Below, in pieces: positions 41,644 to 50,140 of a DNA stretch of 64,000 nt (position 1 is its first letter; each line of letters opens with the position of its first letter). The position numbers and the translations under genes were made by a program. Source of the DNA: Corallococcus coralloides DSM 2259 (GTDB lineage: Bacteria > Myxococcota > Myxococcia > Myxococcales > Myxococcaceae); the NCBI RefSeq assembly GCF_000255295.1, contig NC_017030.1:1922001-1986000 (forward strand). The letters are read 5' to 3'. The notes below the pieces were generated by a model. It was not told the DNA's origin, did no database searches, and worked only from the letters and a program-made list of their open reading frames with translations.

Positions 41644-43464
41644 TCAGGGCGTATGGGCGTCCAGGTCCTCCACCCTCGCTCCCAAGCGCGCTGGCACGCG
41701 TGCAAGGACTCGGAACTCCCTTGCTGAACGCTCGGTGTGCGCGCCCGCGCCGTTCATCGCGGTCGTGCACCAGGCGTGCAACTCGCGCAGCGCTCCGGCG
41801 AGGAAGGCCTCCCGCGTGGCCCTCCTCTGCACCTTGCCGCTGGAGGTCTTGGGCAGGCTTCCGGGCTCGATGAGCACCACCGCTCGGGGCCTCACTTCGT
41901 GCACCGTCGCCAGGCGTCCTCGGATGACGCCCATCACTGGCGCCACTTCGCCGTCCCACTTGCGTGCATCCACCTCCTGCACCACGACGAGGTGCTCCTC
42001 GCCGTCCACCTCCACGCCGAAGGCCGCGCCGCATCCGGGCCTGAGCGCGGGGTGGCTCTCCTCCACCACCGACTCCAGGTCCTGTGGGTACAGGTTCCGA
42101 CCTCGCACGATGATCAGGTCCTTCTCTCGCCCCGTGACGTACAGCTCTCCGTCGTCCAGGAAGCCCAGGTCCCCGGTCCGCAGGTAGGGCCCGTCTCCCT
42201 GCTCGGTCCTTGCCTGGAAGACCCTCGCGGACTCGTCCTCGCGCTTCCAGTAGCCCTTCGCCACGCTGGGCCCCTTTACCCAGACCTCGCCCACTTCGCC
42301 CTGCGGGAGCACTCGGCGGGTGTCCGGCGCCACGATGCATAGGGATTGATCCGGCAGCGTCGCTCCGCTGCCCACCAGCGTCCGGGCTGCCCCAATGGGG
42401 GCCCTCGCGCTGCCTGCCTCCAGCGCGGCGGCGTCCACGTCGCGCAGGACCGGCGCGGCCTCCTTCGCTCCGCCGGAGACGATGAGCGTCCCTTCCGCCA
42501 GGCCGTAACATGGGTAGAACGCCTCGCGCCGGAAGCCATGCGGTCCGAACGCCTCCACGAAGCGCTCCAGTGTGTCCGGGCGGATGGGCTCCGCTCCGCA
42601 GAACGCCACCTCCCAGCGGCCCAGGTCCAGCCCCTCCCGTTCCGCGGGCGGGATGCGCCGCACGCACAGGTCGAACGCGAAGTTGGGCCCGCCGCTGATG
42701 GTGCCTCCGAAGCGGGTGAGCGCCTCCAGCCACGCGCGGGGCCGCTTGAGGAACGTCAGCGGCGACATCAGCGCCGTGTGGAAGCCCTGCGCCAGCGGCA
42801 CCAGCACGCCGCCAATGAGTCCCATGTCGTGATACGGCGGCAGCCAGATGACACCCACGCTGTCGTCTCGCGTCTGGAAGGCGCTGCAGATGGCCCCCAG
42901 GTTGTGCAGCAGGTTGCCGTGGCTGAGCATCACGCCCCGGGGCGTCCCCGTGCTGCCGGACGTGTACTGGAGGAAGGCCAGCGTGTCGGCCGTCACGTCC
43001 GGCCGCTTCCACTCCGCCGCGTCGCCTTCCTCCAGCGCGTCCGTCGCCACCCACTTCAGCGCTCGCAGCTCCGGCGCGTCCGTGAAGAGCAGCTCCGCCA
43101 TGGACAGGATGAAGGACGTGGTGAGCACCACCGTGGCCCCGGAGTCCGCGATGAGCGCGCGCAGGCGGGGCAGGGTGCGCTCCAGCCGCGATGGGTCCGG
43201 TGGATACGCCGGCACCGCCACCAGCCCCGAACACACGCAGCCGAAGAACCCTCGGAGGTAGTCCGCGCCGGGCGGATAGAGCAGGACCGCGCGCGCGCCC
43301 TCGGCCGCGAGTGATTGCAGCGCGGCGGCGATGCGGTGCGCGCTCGATGCCAGCGTATCCCGGGTGAGCGTCACCTCCGTGCCGTCCTCCAGGAAGGTGT
43401 AGAGGCGTGGATCCGGAGGACGGCGGCTTCGCTCGTCGAGCAGGTCGATCAGCGTGACGGACAT
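41644..43464 (-). CDS. Fatty acyl-AMP ligase (FAAL)
   Basis: 606 residues from ATG 43464 (MSVTLIDLLDERS), preceded by GAGGTG; the frame runs 24 nt further. It is an ANL-superfamily adenylating enzyme: LQYTSGSTGTPRGVMLSHGN (P-loop), WLPPYHDMGLIGGVLVP, FYPCYGLAEGTLIVSGG, LRTGDLGFLDDGELYVTGRE and the C-terminal PKTSSGKVQRRATREAF (catalytic Lys). The PYHDMGLIGG and YGLAEGT forms point to the FAAL branch, which makes acyl-adenylates for transfer to a carrier protein rather than to CoA. No acyl carrier protein or polyketide synthase gene is adjacent. It follows the outer-membrane protein gene after 7 nt, so the two are probably co-transcribed. Confidence 0.88.
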   Translation of the reverse strand: MSVTLIDLLDERSRRPPDPRLYTFLEDGTEVTLTRDTLASSAHRIAAALQSLAAEGARAVLLYPPGADYLRGFFGCVCSGLVAVPAYPPDPSRLERTLPRLRALIADSGATVVLTTSFILSMAELLFTDAPELRALKWVATDALEEGDAAEWKRPDVTADTLAFLQYTSGSTGTPRGVMLSHGNLLHNLGAICSAFQTRDDSVGVIWLPPYHDMGLIGGVLVPLAQGFHTALMSPLTFLKRPRAWLEALTRFGGTISGGPNFAFDLCVRRIPPAEREGLDLGRWEVAFCGAEPIRPDTLERFVEAFGPHGFRREAFYPCYGLAEGTLIVSGGAKEAAPVLRDVDAAALEAGSARAPIGAARTLVGSGATLPDQSLCIVAPDTRRVLPQGEVGEVWVKGPSVAKGYWKREDESARVFQARTEQGDGPYLRTGDLGFLDDGELYVTGREKDLIIVRGRNLYPQDLESVVEESHPALRPGCGAAFGVEVDGEEHLVVVQEVDARKWDGEVAPVMGVIRGRLATVHEVRPRAVVLIEPGSLPKTSSGKVQRRATREAFLAGALRELHAWCTTAMNGAGAHTERSAREFRVLARVPARLGARVEDLDAHTP

Positions 43465-43471
43465 GCGCACC

Positions 43472-44092
43472 TCAATAGCTGCCGCCAATCATCAGGATGC
43501 CTGAGTAGCGGCCGTCCCCCGCGCCAATGTCCTGCGAAGGCGCGAAGTCCTGTCCGAAGAGGAAGCTGTAGCTGCCGCGCACCTCGGCCGTGAGCTGGGG
43601 ATTGATCTTGAAGCGCACGCCCGCTCCCACGGGCGCGTAGCCCCCGGTGTCGTCGAAGAACCGGAAGAAGGTGCCCTCGCGCACCGAGTAGCGCTCGACG
43701 CCGATGCCTCCGAGCACATAGGGCTGCAGCCGGGTGGGGGTAAAGCCAATCGTGAGCGCCGCCTGCGCTCCATTGCGCACGATGTCCGGCGTGCCGAAGA
43801 AGTCGGAGCTGTCAGCGACGGACAGGCTGCTCACGCCGCCGCTGTAGCCCAGCTCCAAGCCCAGATAGTCATTGGCGCGGTAGCCTACGAAGACGCCATA
43901 CGACGGCCCTGGATCCAGGTTGGGCGCAAGCTTGCCCGTGTAGCCCTCCACTCCCAATCCCAGGAGGAAGTAGGGGCCCTGCCAATCCACCCGCCCCATC
44001 CGCGTGGGCGCGTCCGGCGGTGGGTCCTGGGCCCTGGCGGCGCCACCCGTCAGTCCTGCCAGGCAGAGCCCCAACGCGATGCTTCGCCTCAT
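43472..44092 (-). CDS. Outer-membrane beta-barrel protein (OmpA-like/OmpW-sized porin fold)
   Basis: 206 residues from ATG 44092, with GGAGGGAG upstream; the frame runs to 44395, but the added part has no protein-like composition. A signal peptide (SIALGLCLAGLTGGAARA) is followed by strand pairs with alternating hydrophobicity: YFLLGLGVEGYTGKL, YGVFVGYRANDYLGLELGYS, AALTIGFTPTRLQPYVLGGI, APVGAGVRFKINPQLTAEVR and a C-terminal aromatic (MIGGSY). This fits an eight-stranded barrel of the OMP_b-brl type. Function unknown; the link to the FAAL suggests lipid or envelope work, but that is inference. Confidence 0.8.
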   Translation of the reverse strand: MRRSIALGLCLAGLTGGAARAQDPPPDAPTRMGRVDWQGPYFLLGLGVEGYTGKLAPNLDPGPSYGVFVGYRANDYLGLELGYSGGVSSLSVADSSDFFGTPDIVRNGAQAALTIGFTPTRLQPYVLGGIGVERYSVREGTFFRFFDDTGGYAPVGAGVRFKINPQLTAEVRGSYSFLFGQDFAPSQDIGAGDGRYSGILMIGGSY

Positions 44093-44342
44093 GACCGCTC
44101 CCTCCATGTGTCTGATGCGCAGCCAGAAGGTGACCTTCGAGGGAGGGGCGAACAACGAACGGACAGGCGGTACCCCGGAGGCCCACGGCGCCCCCGAGGG
44201 TGGGGGAGGCTGCGCATGAAGCCGGGCCCCTGCCTGCCTCCCTGCCCATCCCCTGTGACGCCCCGCGCGCGGCTTCCACCTTGAGCCGTACCCGGAGGCC
44301 CGCGGTACCTCCTCCTCGCGTCCGGGATGGGAGCACTCCGCC

Positions 44343-45674
44343 ATGAACGACGCCCACCCCCAGTCCGTCACGGGTCCGTCCACCGCTTCAGGCATCCAGG
44401 CTCGTGCCCGGCGCGCGCTCGCGCAGCTGGACGCGGTGCTGCCGGACGTGGACGCGCTCTACCAGGACCTGCATGAGCACCCGGAGCTGTCCGGTCAGGA
44501 AGCGCGCACGGCCGCCGAGGTGGCGCGCCGGTTGGAGGCGGAGGGCTACGAGGTGAGCCGGGACGTGGGCGGCCACGGCGTGGTGGGCCTGCTGCGCAAC
44601 GGCGATGGGCCCACGGTGCTCCTGCGCGGGGACATGGACGCGCTGCCCGTGGAGGAGAAGACGGGGCTGCCGTACTCGAGCCGTGCCCGGACGGAGGACG
44701 GTGCGCCGGTGATGCACGCGTGCGGCCATGACGTCCATACCGCGTGCCTGGTGGGCACGGCGGCGGTGCTGGCGCGCTCGCGCGATGCGTGGCGCGGCAC
44801 GCTGATGGTGGTGGGGCAGCCGGCGGAGGAGACCCTCCAGGGCGCGAAGGCGATGCTGGACGCCGGGCTCTACTCTCGCTTCGGCACGCCGGACGCGGTG
44901 CTGGGTCAGCACACGGCGCCGCTGCCGGTGGGCACCTTCATGCACCGCGAGGGCGTGACGATGATGGGCTCCGCGCACGTGCGCCTGCGCCTCTTCGGCC
45001 GGGGCTCGCACGGGGCGCAGCCGGAGCTGTCCGTGGACCCCGTGGTGCTGGGGGCCAGCGTGGTGATGCGCCTGCAGACCATTGTGTCGCGCGCACTGTC
45101 GCCGCTGGAGGCCGCGGTGGTGACGGTGGGGAGCTTCCAGGCAGGGACTCGCGCCAACGTGATTCCGGACGAAGCCGTGCTGGAGCTGACGGTGCGCACG
45201 GAGGATGAAGCGGTGCAGGCGCGCGTGCTCGCGGCCATCGAACGCATCGCGAAGGGCGAGGCCGCGGCGTCGGGCGCGCCGAAGCCTCCCCAGGTGGAGG
45301 TGTTGAACCGCGGGCCGGTGAACCGCAACGACCCGGAGCTCATTCGACGCGTCCGGGACGCGCACGCGGAGTGGTTCGGGCGCGAAGCGCTGGTGCCAGG
45401 CGTGCTCGTCACCGCGAGCGAGGACTTCCCCTTCTTCGCCCAGGGGCCGGAGCGCCCGGTGCCCATCGCGTACTGGTTCATGGGCATCACGCCGCGAAAG
45501 GCCTGGGAGGAGGCGCCGGGCGCGACGCCGCAGGAGAAGGTGGCGCACCTGCCGGGGCCACACTCCAGCCACTACGCGCCGGACCGCGAGGGCTCACTGC
45601 GCAGCGGCTGCGAGTCACTCACCGTGGCGGCGCTGGCCTGTCTGCACGGAGGCGATGCGTCCGTGAACCATTGA
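44343..45674 (+). CDS. M20-family amidohydrolase (hippurate/N-acyl-amino-acid hydrolase-like)
   Basis: 443 residues from ATG 44343 with GGGAG upstream. M20D signatures: DLHEHPELSGQEARTA, VLLRGDMDALPVEEKTGLPY, VMHACGHDVHTACLVGTAAV, MVVGQPAEETLQGAKAML (Glu base) and LFGRGSHGAQPELSVDPVVL (dimerisation lid), then a late metal His in PGPHSSHYAPDR. Cysteine in HACGHD is the family's usual metal ligand. These di-metal enzymes cleave N-acyl or N-benzoyl amino acids. No signal peptide is seen, so it is cytosolic. Confidence 0.9.
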   Translation: MNDAHPQSVTGPSTASGIQARARRALAQLDAVLPDVDALYQDLHEHPELSGQEARTAAEVARRLEAEGYEVSRDVGGHGVVGLLRNGDGPTVLLRGDMDALPVEEKTGLPYSSRARTEDGAPVMHACGHDVHTACLVGTAAVLARSRDAWRGTLMVVGQPAEETLQGAKAMLDAGLYSRFGTPDAVLGQHTAPLPVGTFMHREGVTMMGSAHVRLRLFGRGSHGAQPELSVDPVVLGASVVMRLQTIVSRALSPLEAAVVTVGSFQAGTRANVIPDEAVLELTVRTEDEAVQARVLAAIERIAKGEAAASGAPKPPQVEVLNRGPVNRNDPELIRRVRDAHAEWFGREALVPGVLVTASEDFPFFAQGPERPVPIAYWFMGITPRKAWEEAPGATPQEKVAHLPGPHSSHYAPDREGSLRSGCESLTVAALACLHGGDASVNH

Positions 45675-45678
45675 GAAG

Positions 45679-45700
45679 GGCCCCGGCCTGGAACGGGGCC
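45679..45700 (+). terminator. Hairpin after the M20 amidohydrolase gene
   Basis: GGCCCCG (45679-45685) and CGGGGCC (45694-45700), a 7-bp stem with an 8-nt loop, 4 nt past the stop codon. There is no T-run. Confidence 0.5.
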
Positions 45701-45786
45701 GCTGGCCCGGCTGGTTCCCTGTCGCTTGCCCCCGCCACGAGTGCCTCCAACTTGAGAGGCGGACGACACTTCTGGAGGACACCCCG

Positions 45787-46272
45787 ATGAAGCTTCCGCT
45801 CATGGCCTCGATGACCGCGCTCCTGCTGGGCGGCTGTGCTACGCAGACCGCGTCCGTTCCACAGGAGTCCCCGTCCGAGGCATTCGCCAGCGACGAGATG
45901 TCCTGGGACTCGGAGGAGTCTCCTCGCACGCAGGAGATGCAGCGCAAGCATGACCTGAACTTCTACGGCACCGTGGGCGCGGAGGCCCAGGCCAGCGCTG
46001 AAGCCACCGGAGGCACGGGCATCGAGAAGTCCTCGAAGCCAGAGGACTTCAAGTGCGTGGACGCCAACGAGGTGGGCACGGGCGGCTCGGGCGGCATCGA
46101 CATGCGCGGCGCGGACAACCTGGCCCCGGAAGTCGTGCCGTCGCAGAACCCCGGCGCGCGGTTGGACATCATCCCGGAGGCCTGGAACCGCAACAAGGGC
46201 ATCGGCACGAGCCCCGTGGCGCCGTCCACCGGCACGCCTCCCGCGGAGGGCAGCGGCGGCGCCGGCCATTAG
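45787..46272 (+). CDS. Small lipoprotein of unknown function
   Basis: 161 residues from ATG 45787 with GGAGG upstream. Signal and lipobox: MKLPLMASMTALLLGGC|ATQ. The mature part is acidic and disordered (ESPSEAFASDEMSWDSEESP, then Gly/Ser/Pro-rich GGTGIEKSSKPED and a C-terminal TPPAEGSGGAGH). No domain is recognised. It converges with the YaiI-family gene. Confidence 0.8.
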   Translation: MKLPLMASMTALLLGGCATQTASVPQESPSEAFASDEMSWDSEESPRTQEMQRKHDLNFYGTVGAEAQASAEATGGTGIEKSSKPEDFKCVDANEVGTGGSGGIDMRGADNLAPEVVPSQNPGARLDIIPEAWNRNKGIGTSPVAPSTGTPPAEGSGGAGH

Positions 46273-46283
46273 GCTCCGGCGCC

Positions 46284-46742
46284 TCAGCCCTGCTGCTTCA
46301 CCAGCCGGGTCAGCTCGCGGTCCAGCGTGGCCGCGAACTGCTGGCGGTCCTGCGGTGAGAAGCCGCCGGGGCCGCCCGTGTTCACGCCGCTGTCGCGCAG
46401 CTCCTGCATGAAGTTCCGCATCGACAGCCGCTCGTCGATGGTCTCCGGCGTGAAGAGCTCTCCGCGTGGGTCCATCACCACGACGCCCTTGGGGACGAGC
46501 AGCGCGGCCAGCGGGATGTCCTGCGTGACGGCCAGGTCCCCGGCCTCCGCGGACGTGGCGATGTGCCGGTCCGCCACGTCCAGCCCCGCGCCCACCTGCA
46601 CGGTGGACACGTACGCCAGACGCGGCAGCGCCAGCGGCTTGTTCGCCACGAAGACGATGGGCACCTTCACGCGCTGCACGGCGCGCAGCAGGATGTCCCG
46701 CACGGGCCCCGGACACGCATCGGCATCGACCCAGATTTTCAT
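46284..46742 (-). CDS. YaiI/YqxD (UPF0178) family protein
   Basis: 152 residues from ATG 46742 (MKIWVDADACPGPVRDIL), which has GAGG ~9 nt upstream; the in-frame ATG at 46751 would overlap that site. Family signatures are WVDADACPGPVRDILLRAVQ, VVVMDPRGELFT, the acidic VTQDIPLAALLVPKG and the C-terminal GPGGFSPQDRQQF. The fold is PIN/NYN-like and some members may be nucleases, but no function is established. The opening acidic residues (D5, D7) fit a metal site. It is divergent to the multi-TM protein gene. Confidence 0.87.
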   Translation of the reverse strand: MKIWVDADACPGPVRDILLRAVQRVKVPIVFVANKPLALPRLAYVSTVQVGAGLDVADRHIATSAEAGDLAVTQDIPLAALLVPKGVVVMDPRGELFTPETIDERLSMRNFMQELRDSGVNTGGPGGFSPQDRQQFAATLDRELTRLVKQQG

Positions 46743-46771
46743 GCGCGCCATCCTCGCTGATTTTCCCCCGC

Positions 46772-48199
46772 GTGACGCGGACCGCGCGCAGGGAGCGCAG
46801 ATTCGCTAGAAGCGGCTCCGTGCTTCCGGCGTCCTCCCCGTCCCGCCGCGACTTCGCGGCTTCGTCCCTCGCGGCCTGGCTGCTGTGCCTGGGGCTGTTC
46901 GCGGTCTACACCACGAGCCAGGTGCAGATGCAGACGGACTCGCTGTGGTCCATCCCCTCCGCGGCCAGCATCCTCCACGAGGGCAACGCCGACCTGGACG
47001 AGTTCGCGCCGTCGTTCGCCCCGGCGACCGCGTACGCGCGAGGCGTCTACGGCGGCCACACCTATTACGAGTACCCGCCCGGAGTGATGGTCTCCGCGCT
47101 CCCGTTCCTGGCGGCCGCGGAGGGGCTGTTCTCGTTGGGCCGGCCGCTGCTCGCGCACCTGGGGACTCCCGGCGCGGATGCGCTGGCGTGGCTGGAGTTG
47201 TTCCGGAGCACCGGCAAGGTGGACCTGGGCTCCTTCCACCGCACCGAGAACCTCATCGCTTCGTTCTACGTGTGCGCCGCCGCGGGCGTGCTGCTCGTCG
47301 CGCTGCGAAGGCGCGTGTCCGCCCGCGCCGCGCTCGTCACCGTCCTGCTCTTCGGGTTGGGGACGACGGCGTACTCCACCGCCAGCCGCGTCCTCTGGCA
47401 GCACGGCCCCGGGCTGCTCGCCATCGCCTGCGTCGTGCTGCTGCTGGCGAGGCCCACGCAGACGCCGCGCACCGCGTTCCTCGCCGGGCTCGCGGTGGCG
47501 CTCGCGTATGTGTGCCGGCCCACGCACTCGCTCTCCGTGGTCGTCGTCACCGCGTACTTCGTCCTGCGCTTCCGCCGGCTGCTGCCTGCGTACTTCGCGG
47601 GGGCGGCGCTCGTGGCGCTGCCGTTCTGCGGGTACAACCTCCGCATCTACGGCTCGCTCCTGTCGCCGTACTACACGCACCCGCTGGACATCATGGGCTC
47701 GCGCTTCCTCATGGCGCTGGCCACGAACCTGGTGAGCCCGTCGCGCGGGCTGCTCCTCTACTCGCCGTTCCTGGTGCTCGCCGGGGTGGGGTTCGTCCAG
47801 CGGTGGCGCCGCCGGGAGCTGGAGCCCTTCGAGAAGGCCTTCGCCGTCATCGTGCTCCTTCACTGGGTGGCCATCTCCGCGTTCCCCGTCTGGTGGGCGG
47901 GGCACTCCGTGGGGCCGCGCTTCTTCACGGACGTGCTGCCCTATCTCGCGGTCTTCCTTGCGTACCCCGTGCAGCTCGCGGTGGATGCGCCCCGCCAGCA
48001 TCGCGCCCTGGTGGGCGTGCTCGCCGCGACGGCCGCGTTCAGCTTCGTCTTCCACTGGCGGGCCTCCACCTCCTACGACGTGCATGCGTGGAACTCCGTG
48101 CCGGTGGACGTGGACAGCGCGCCGGAGCGTGTCTGGGATTGGAAGGATCCGCAGCTCGTGCGAGCCATTCCGGCCCGCTTCCGCGGCAACTCCCCGTAG
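46772..48199 (+). CDS. Polytopic membrane protein, GT-C/PMT-like
   Basis: Up to 475 residues from GTG 46772; GTG 46820 (VLPASSPSRRDFAA) is an equally good start. About nine membrane segments are visible, e.g. LAAWLLCLGLFAVYTTSQ and YVCAAAGVLLVALR, with ALVTVLLFGLGTTAYSTA later. An early soluble loop (QTDSLWSIPSAASILHEGNA, YYEYPPGVMVSALPFLAAAE) and a late acidic one recall lipid-linked glycosyltransferases of the GT-C class (PMT/ArnT fold). No family could be fixed. A role in adding sugars to envelope components is inference. Confidence 0.55.
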   Translation: MTRTARRERRFARSGSVLPASSPSRRDFAASSLAAWLLCLGLFAVYTTSQVQMQTDSLWSIPSAASILHEGNADLDEFAPSFAPATAYARGVYGGHTYYEYPPGVMVSALPFLAAAEGLFSLGRPLLAHLGTPGADALAWLELFRSTGKVDLGSFHRTENLIASFYVCAAAGVLLVALRRRVSARAALVTVLLFGLGTTAYSTASRVLWQHGPGLLAIACVVLLLARPTQTPRTAFLAGLAVALAYVCRPTHSLSVVVVTAYFVLRFRRLLPAYFAGAALVALPFCGYNLRIYGSLLSPYYTHPLDIMGSRFLMALATNLVSPSRGLLLYSPFLVLAGVGFVQRWRRRELEPFEKAFAVIVLLHWVAISAFPVWWAGHSVGPRFFTDVLPYLAVFLAYPVQLAVDAPRQHRALVGVLAATAAFSFVFHWRASTSYDVHAWNSVPVDVDSAPERVWDWKDPQLVRAIPARFRGNSP

Positions 48200-48324
48200 G
48201 GCAGGGGCTCCGTCGCCTGCCTGCCTCCCGGCATGCGTTGGCGCCTGGACAGCCAGGGGTCTTGGCGTACGCCGGGAACGCCTCCAGCTTTCCACCGGAC
48301 GTTTCTGCTGGAGGAGGCGGTGTC

Positions 48325-48675
48325 ATGGCGAAGGCGATGAGCAAGCTGCCGCGCGCGCTGGGCTGGTTCAGCGTGGGCCTGGGCGTCACGGAGTTGTTGG
48401 GGGCGTGGAACCTACTCCGGTTCTTCGGCATCTCGCGCGGGGACAAGTGGGTGCGGGCCTACGGCGCCCGGGAGCTCGCGGCCGGTGTGGCGCTGCTGAG
48501 CCCCGCGAAGAAGCGCCCGTGGCTGTGGGCGCGCGTGGCCGGTGATGCGCTCGACCTGGCCACCATGGGCAAGGGCCTGCGCGAGCCGGGCGTGCGCAAG
48601 GGCCGCCTGCTCGCCGCCACCGGCGCTGTCGCGGGCATCACGCTGCTGGACATCTACGCCGCCGCGAGGGCGTAG
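48325..48675 (+). CDS. Small membrane protein (cyclase/dehydrase-associated type)
   Basis: 116 residues from ATG 48325 with GAGGAGG at 48311-48317. It has two to three membrane helices: RALGWFSVGLGVTELLGAWN, RELAAGVALLSPAKK and RLLAATGAVAGITLLDIY. The pattern (WFSxGLGxTELL...YGARELAAGVALL...WLWARVAGDALDLA) is known to me from small proteins, or N-terminal parts of proteins, linked to SRPBCC/cyclase-dehydrase domains. Function unknown. Confidence 0.7.
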   Translation: MAKAMSKLPRALGWFSVGLGVTELLGAWNLLRFFGISRGDKWVRAYGARELAAGVALLSPAKKRPWLWARVAGDALDLATMGKGLREPGVRKGRLLAATGAVAGITLLDIYAAARA

Positions 48676-48727
48676 GCCCACGCGGGACGTGCGCTAGGCT
48701 TCCTCCTTCTTCAAAGGAAGGAAGCCC

Positions 48728-49702
48728 GTGCGTCCCGTTCTCCTGTCCCTGCTGCTCCTGTCCTCGTTCACCGGGGCCGCCGCCCCGAAGAAGCAGGACC
48801 CCTTCGTCTTCACGGGCGTGGAGCGCATCGTCGCCGTGGCGGACGTGCACGGCGACGTGGACGCGCTGAAGGAAGTGCTTCGGCTCGCGGGCCTCATCGA
48901 CGCGAAGGACCACTGGATTGGCGGCAAGGCGCACCTGGTGCAGACCGGGGACCTGCCGGACCGTGGCGACCACACCCGCGACGCCTTCGAGCTGCTCATG
49001 CGCCTGGAGACCGAGGCGCGCAAGGCCGGCGGCCGCGTGCACCCGCTCCTGGGCAACCACGAGCTGATGAACATGCGCGGGGACCTGCGCTACGTCACGC
49101 CCGGCGAGTTCGCCTCCTTCGCGGATCAGTCCCCCGTCGCTGACGGCCCGGGTGAGCCCAAGGGGCTCCATGGCCACGCCGCCGCCTACGCCGCGGACGG
49201 GCGCTACGGGAAGTGGCTGCGCTCGCACCCCGCCGTCATCCGCATCAACGACACGCTCTTCCTCCATGGCGGCCTGGCACCCACCGTCCCCGGCACCACG
49301 CTGGAGGAGGTGAACCGCTGGGTGTGGCAGGACCTGACGCCGGGACAGGCGCCGGGCGGCGGCGTGGATCCGCAAGGCCCGGTGTGGTTCCGCGGCTACG
49401 CCATCGACGACGAAGCGAAGTGGGACGCGGGCCTCACGCAGGTGCTGGAGCGCTTCAGCGCCCGCCGCATGGTGATGGGCCACACGCCGTCCAAGGATGG
49501 CCGGCTCTCCATCCGCTTCGGCGGCCGCGTCATCGTCATCGACACGGGCCTCAGCACCCACTACGGCCGCCACCTGGCAGCGCTGGAGCTTCGCGGCGAC
49601 CGCCTCACCGCGCTCTACCCCGAAGGCCGGGTGCCCATCCTCCCCGCACCGAAGGCCGCCGCGCCCACCCCGCGCCCCGAGGCGAAGACGGGCACGAAGT
49701 AG
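48728..49702 (+). CDS. Secreted PPP-type metallophosphoesterase (Shewanella-like phosphatase)
   Basis: 324 residues with signal peptide MRPVLLSLLLLSSFTGAAA. The phosphatase signatures are VADVHGDVDALKEVL (GDxHG form DVHGD), VQTGDLPDRGDHTRDAF (GDxxDRG), LLGNHELMNMRGDLR (GNHE) and later LFLHGGLAPTV and VMGHTPSKDG (two metal His). This order is that of the PPP family, Shewanella-like branch, which usually dephosphorylates Tyr/Ser/Thr. Export suggests periplasmic or extracellular work. It could counter the periplasm-facing kinases only if their outer domains were phosphorylated, which is speculative. Confidence 0.87.
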   Translation: MRPVLLSLLLLSSFTGAAAPKKQDPFVFTGVERIVAVADVHGDVDALKEVLRLAGLIDAKDHWIGGKAHLVQTGDLPDRGDHTRDAFELLMRLETEARKAGGRVHPLLGNHELMNMRGDLRYVTPGEFASFADQSPVADGPGEPKGLHGHAAAYAADGRYGKWLRSHPAVIRINDTLFLHGGLAPTVPGTTLEEVNRWVWQDLTPGQAPGGGVDPQGPVWFRGYAIDDEAKWDAGLTQVLERFSARRMVMGHTPSKDGRLSIRFGGRVIVIDTGLSTHYGRHLAALELRGDRLTALYPEGRVPILPAPKAAAPTPRPEAKTGTK

Positions 49703-49748
49703 GCGGTCCGCCTCTGAACGCCCACTTGGAGGGTTCACTGGAAGTCTT

Positions 49749-49777
49749 TTGACTTTGATAGTCAGTATCAATATCGT
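49749..49777 (+). promoter_or_regulatory. Promoter of the heme-uptake operon with Fur-like palindrome in the spacer
   Basis: TTGACT (49749-49754) and TATCGT (49772-49777) are 17 nt apart, like -35 and -10 boxes. The spacer holds the inverted repeat TTGATA-GTCAG-TATCAA (49755-49771), resembling a Fur box. A repressor bound there would block RNA polymerase. The site is ~30 nt before ATG 49806. Confidence 0.6.
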
Positions 49778-49805
49778 CCGGCCCCATCAAACGTAGGGAG
49801 CCGCG

Positions 49806-50003
49806 ATGCACCAGGGATGCGGGCCACAGGGAAGTGCCGGAGAGCTGCGCTGCATGTGCGGCAGCCTGTTGGCGCGACTGGTGCCGGGCGGCGTGGAGCT
49901 GAAGTGCCGCCGGTGTCACCGGACGCAGGTGGTGCCGCTGGAGGCCGGGCCTTCGGCGGAGCCACGGGGCGGCGGTGCTCCCCGGAGTGGTGATCGCGGC
50001 TGA
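49806..50003 (+). CDS. Com-like small zinc-finger protein, first gene of the heme operon
   Basis: 65 residues from ATG 49806, with AGGGAG just upstream. LRCMCGSLLARLVPGGVELK then CRRCHRTQVVPLEA forms two Cys-x-Cys/Cys-x-x-Cys pairs, as in the Com (phage Mu control-of-mom) zinc-finger family, which binds mRNA and activates translation. The C-terminal ~18 residues are disordered. Its place between the iron-type promoter and the TonB receptor gene suggests it may regulate the operon, perhaps through the structured leader at 50020-50133; that is inference. Confidence 0.65.
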   Translation: MHQGCGPQGSAGELRCMCGSLLARLVPGGVELKCRRCHRTQVVPLEAGPSAEPRGGGAPRSGDRG

Positions 50004-50019
50004 GACGCTTTGAAGGAAT

Positions 50020-50133
50020 GGGCCTCCGGTGAGGGGGGCTCGCGGCAGTGTGTTTCCTGCGGCCCGAGGCCCTTGAGCCCAGCGCCCGACAGGCTTCCCG
50101 TGAGCGGAGGCCCCCGGCTTTCGTGCCGGGAGG
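50020..50133 (+). promoter_or_regulatory. Structured RNA leader of the TonB receptor gene with SD-sequestering hairpin
   Basis: GGGCCTCCG (50020-50028) can pair with CGGAGGCCC (50105-50113), closing a 76-nt domain that holds an inner stem (GGGCTCG..GCAG with CTGC..CGAGGCCC). Next to it CCCGGC (50113-50118) pairs with GCCGGG (50125-50130), which overlaps the ribosome site GGGAGG (50128-50133). It is not a recognisable cobalamin riboswitch. Confidence 0.45.
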
Positions 50134-50140
50134 ACGTGGG

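Noticed and set aside
50004..50140. Cobalamin riboswitch before the TonB receptor gene
   Set aside because: A GGTGA-like piece and stems are present, but the conserved B12-box sequence and the expected spacing are absent; I describe it only as a structured leader.
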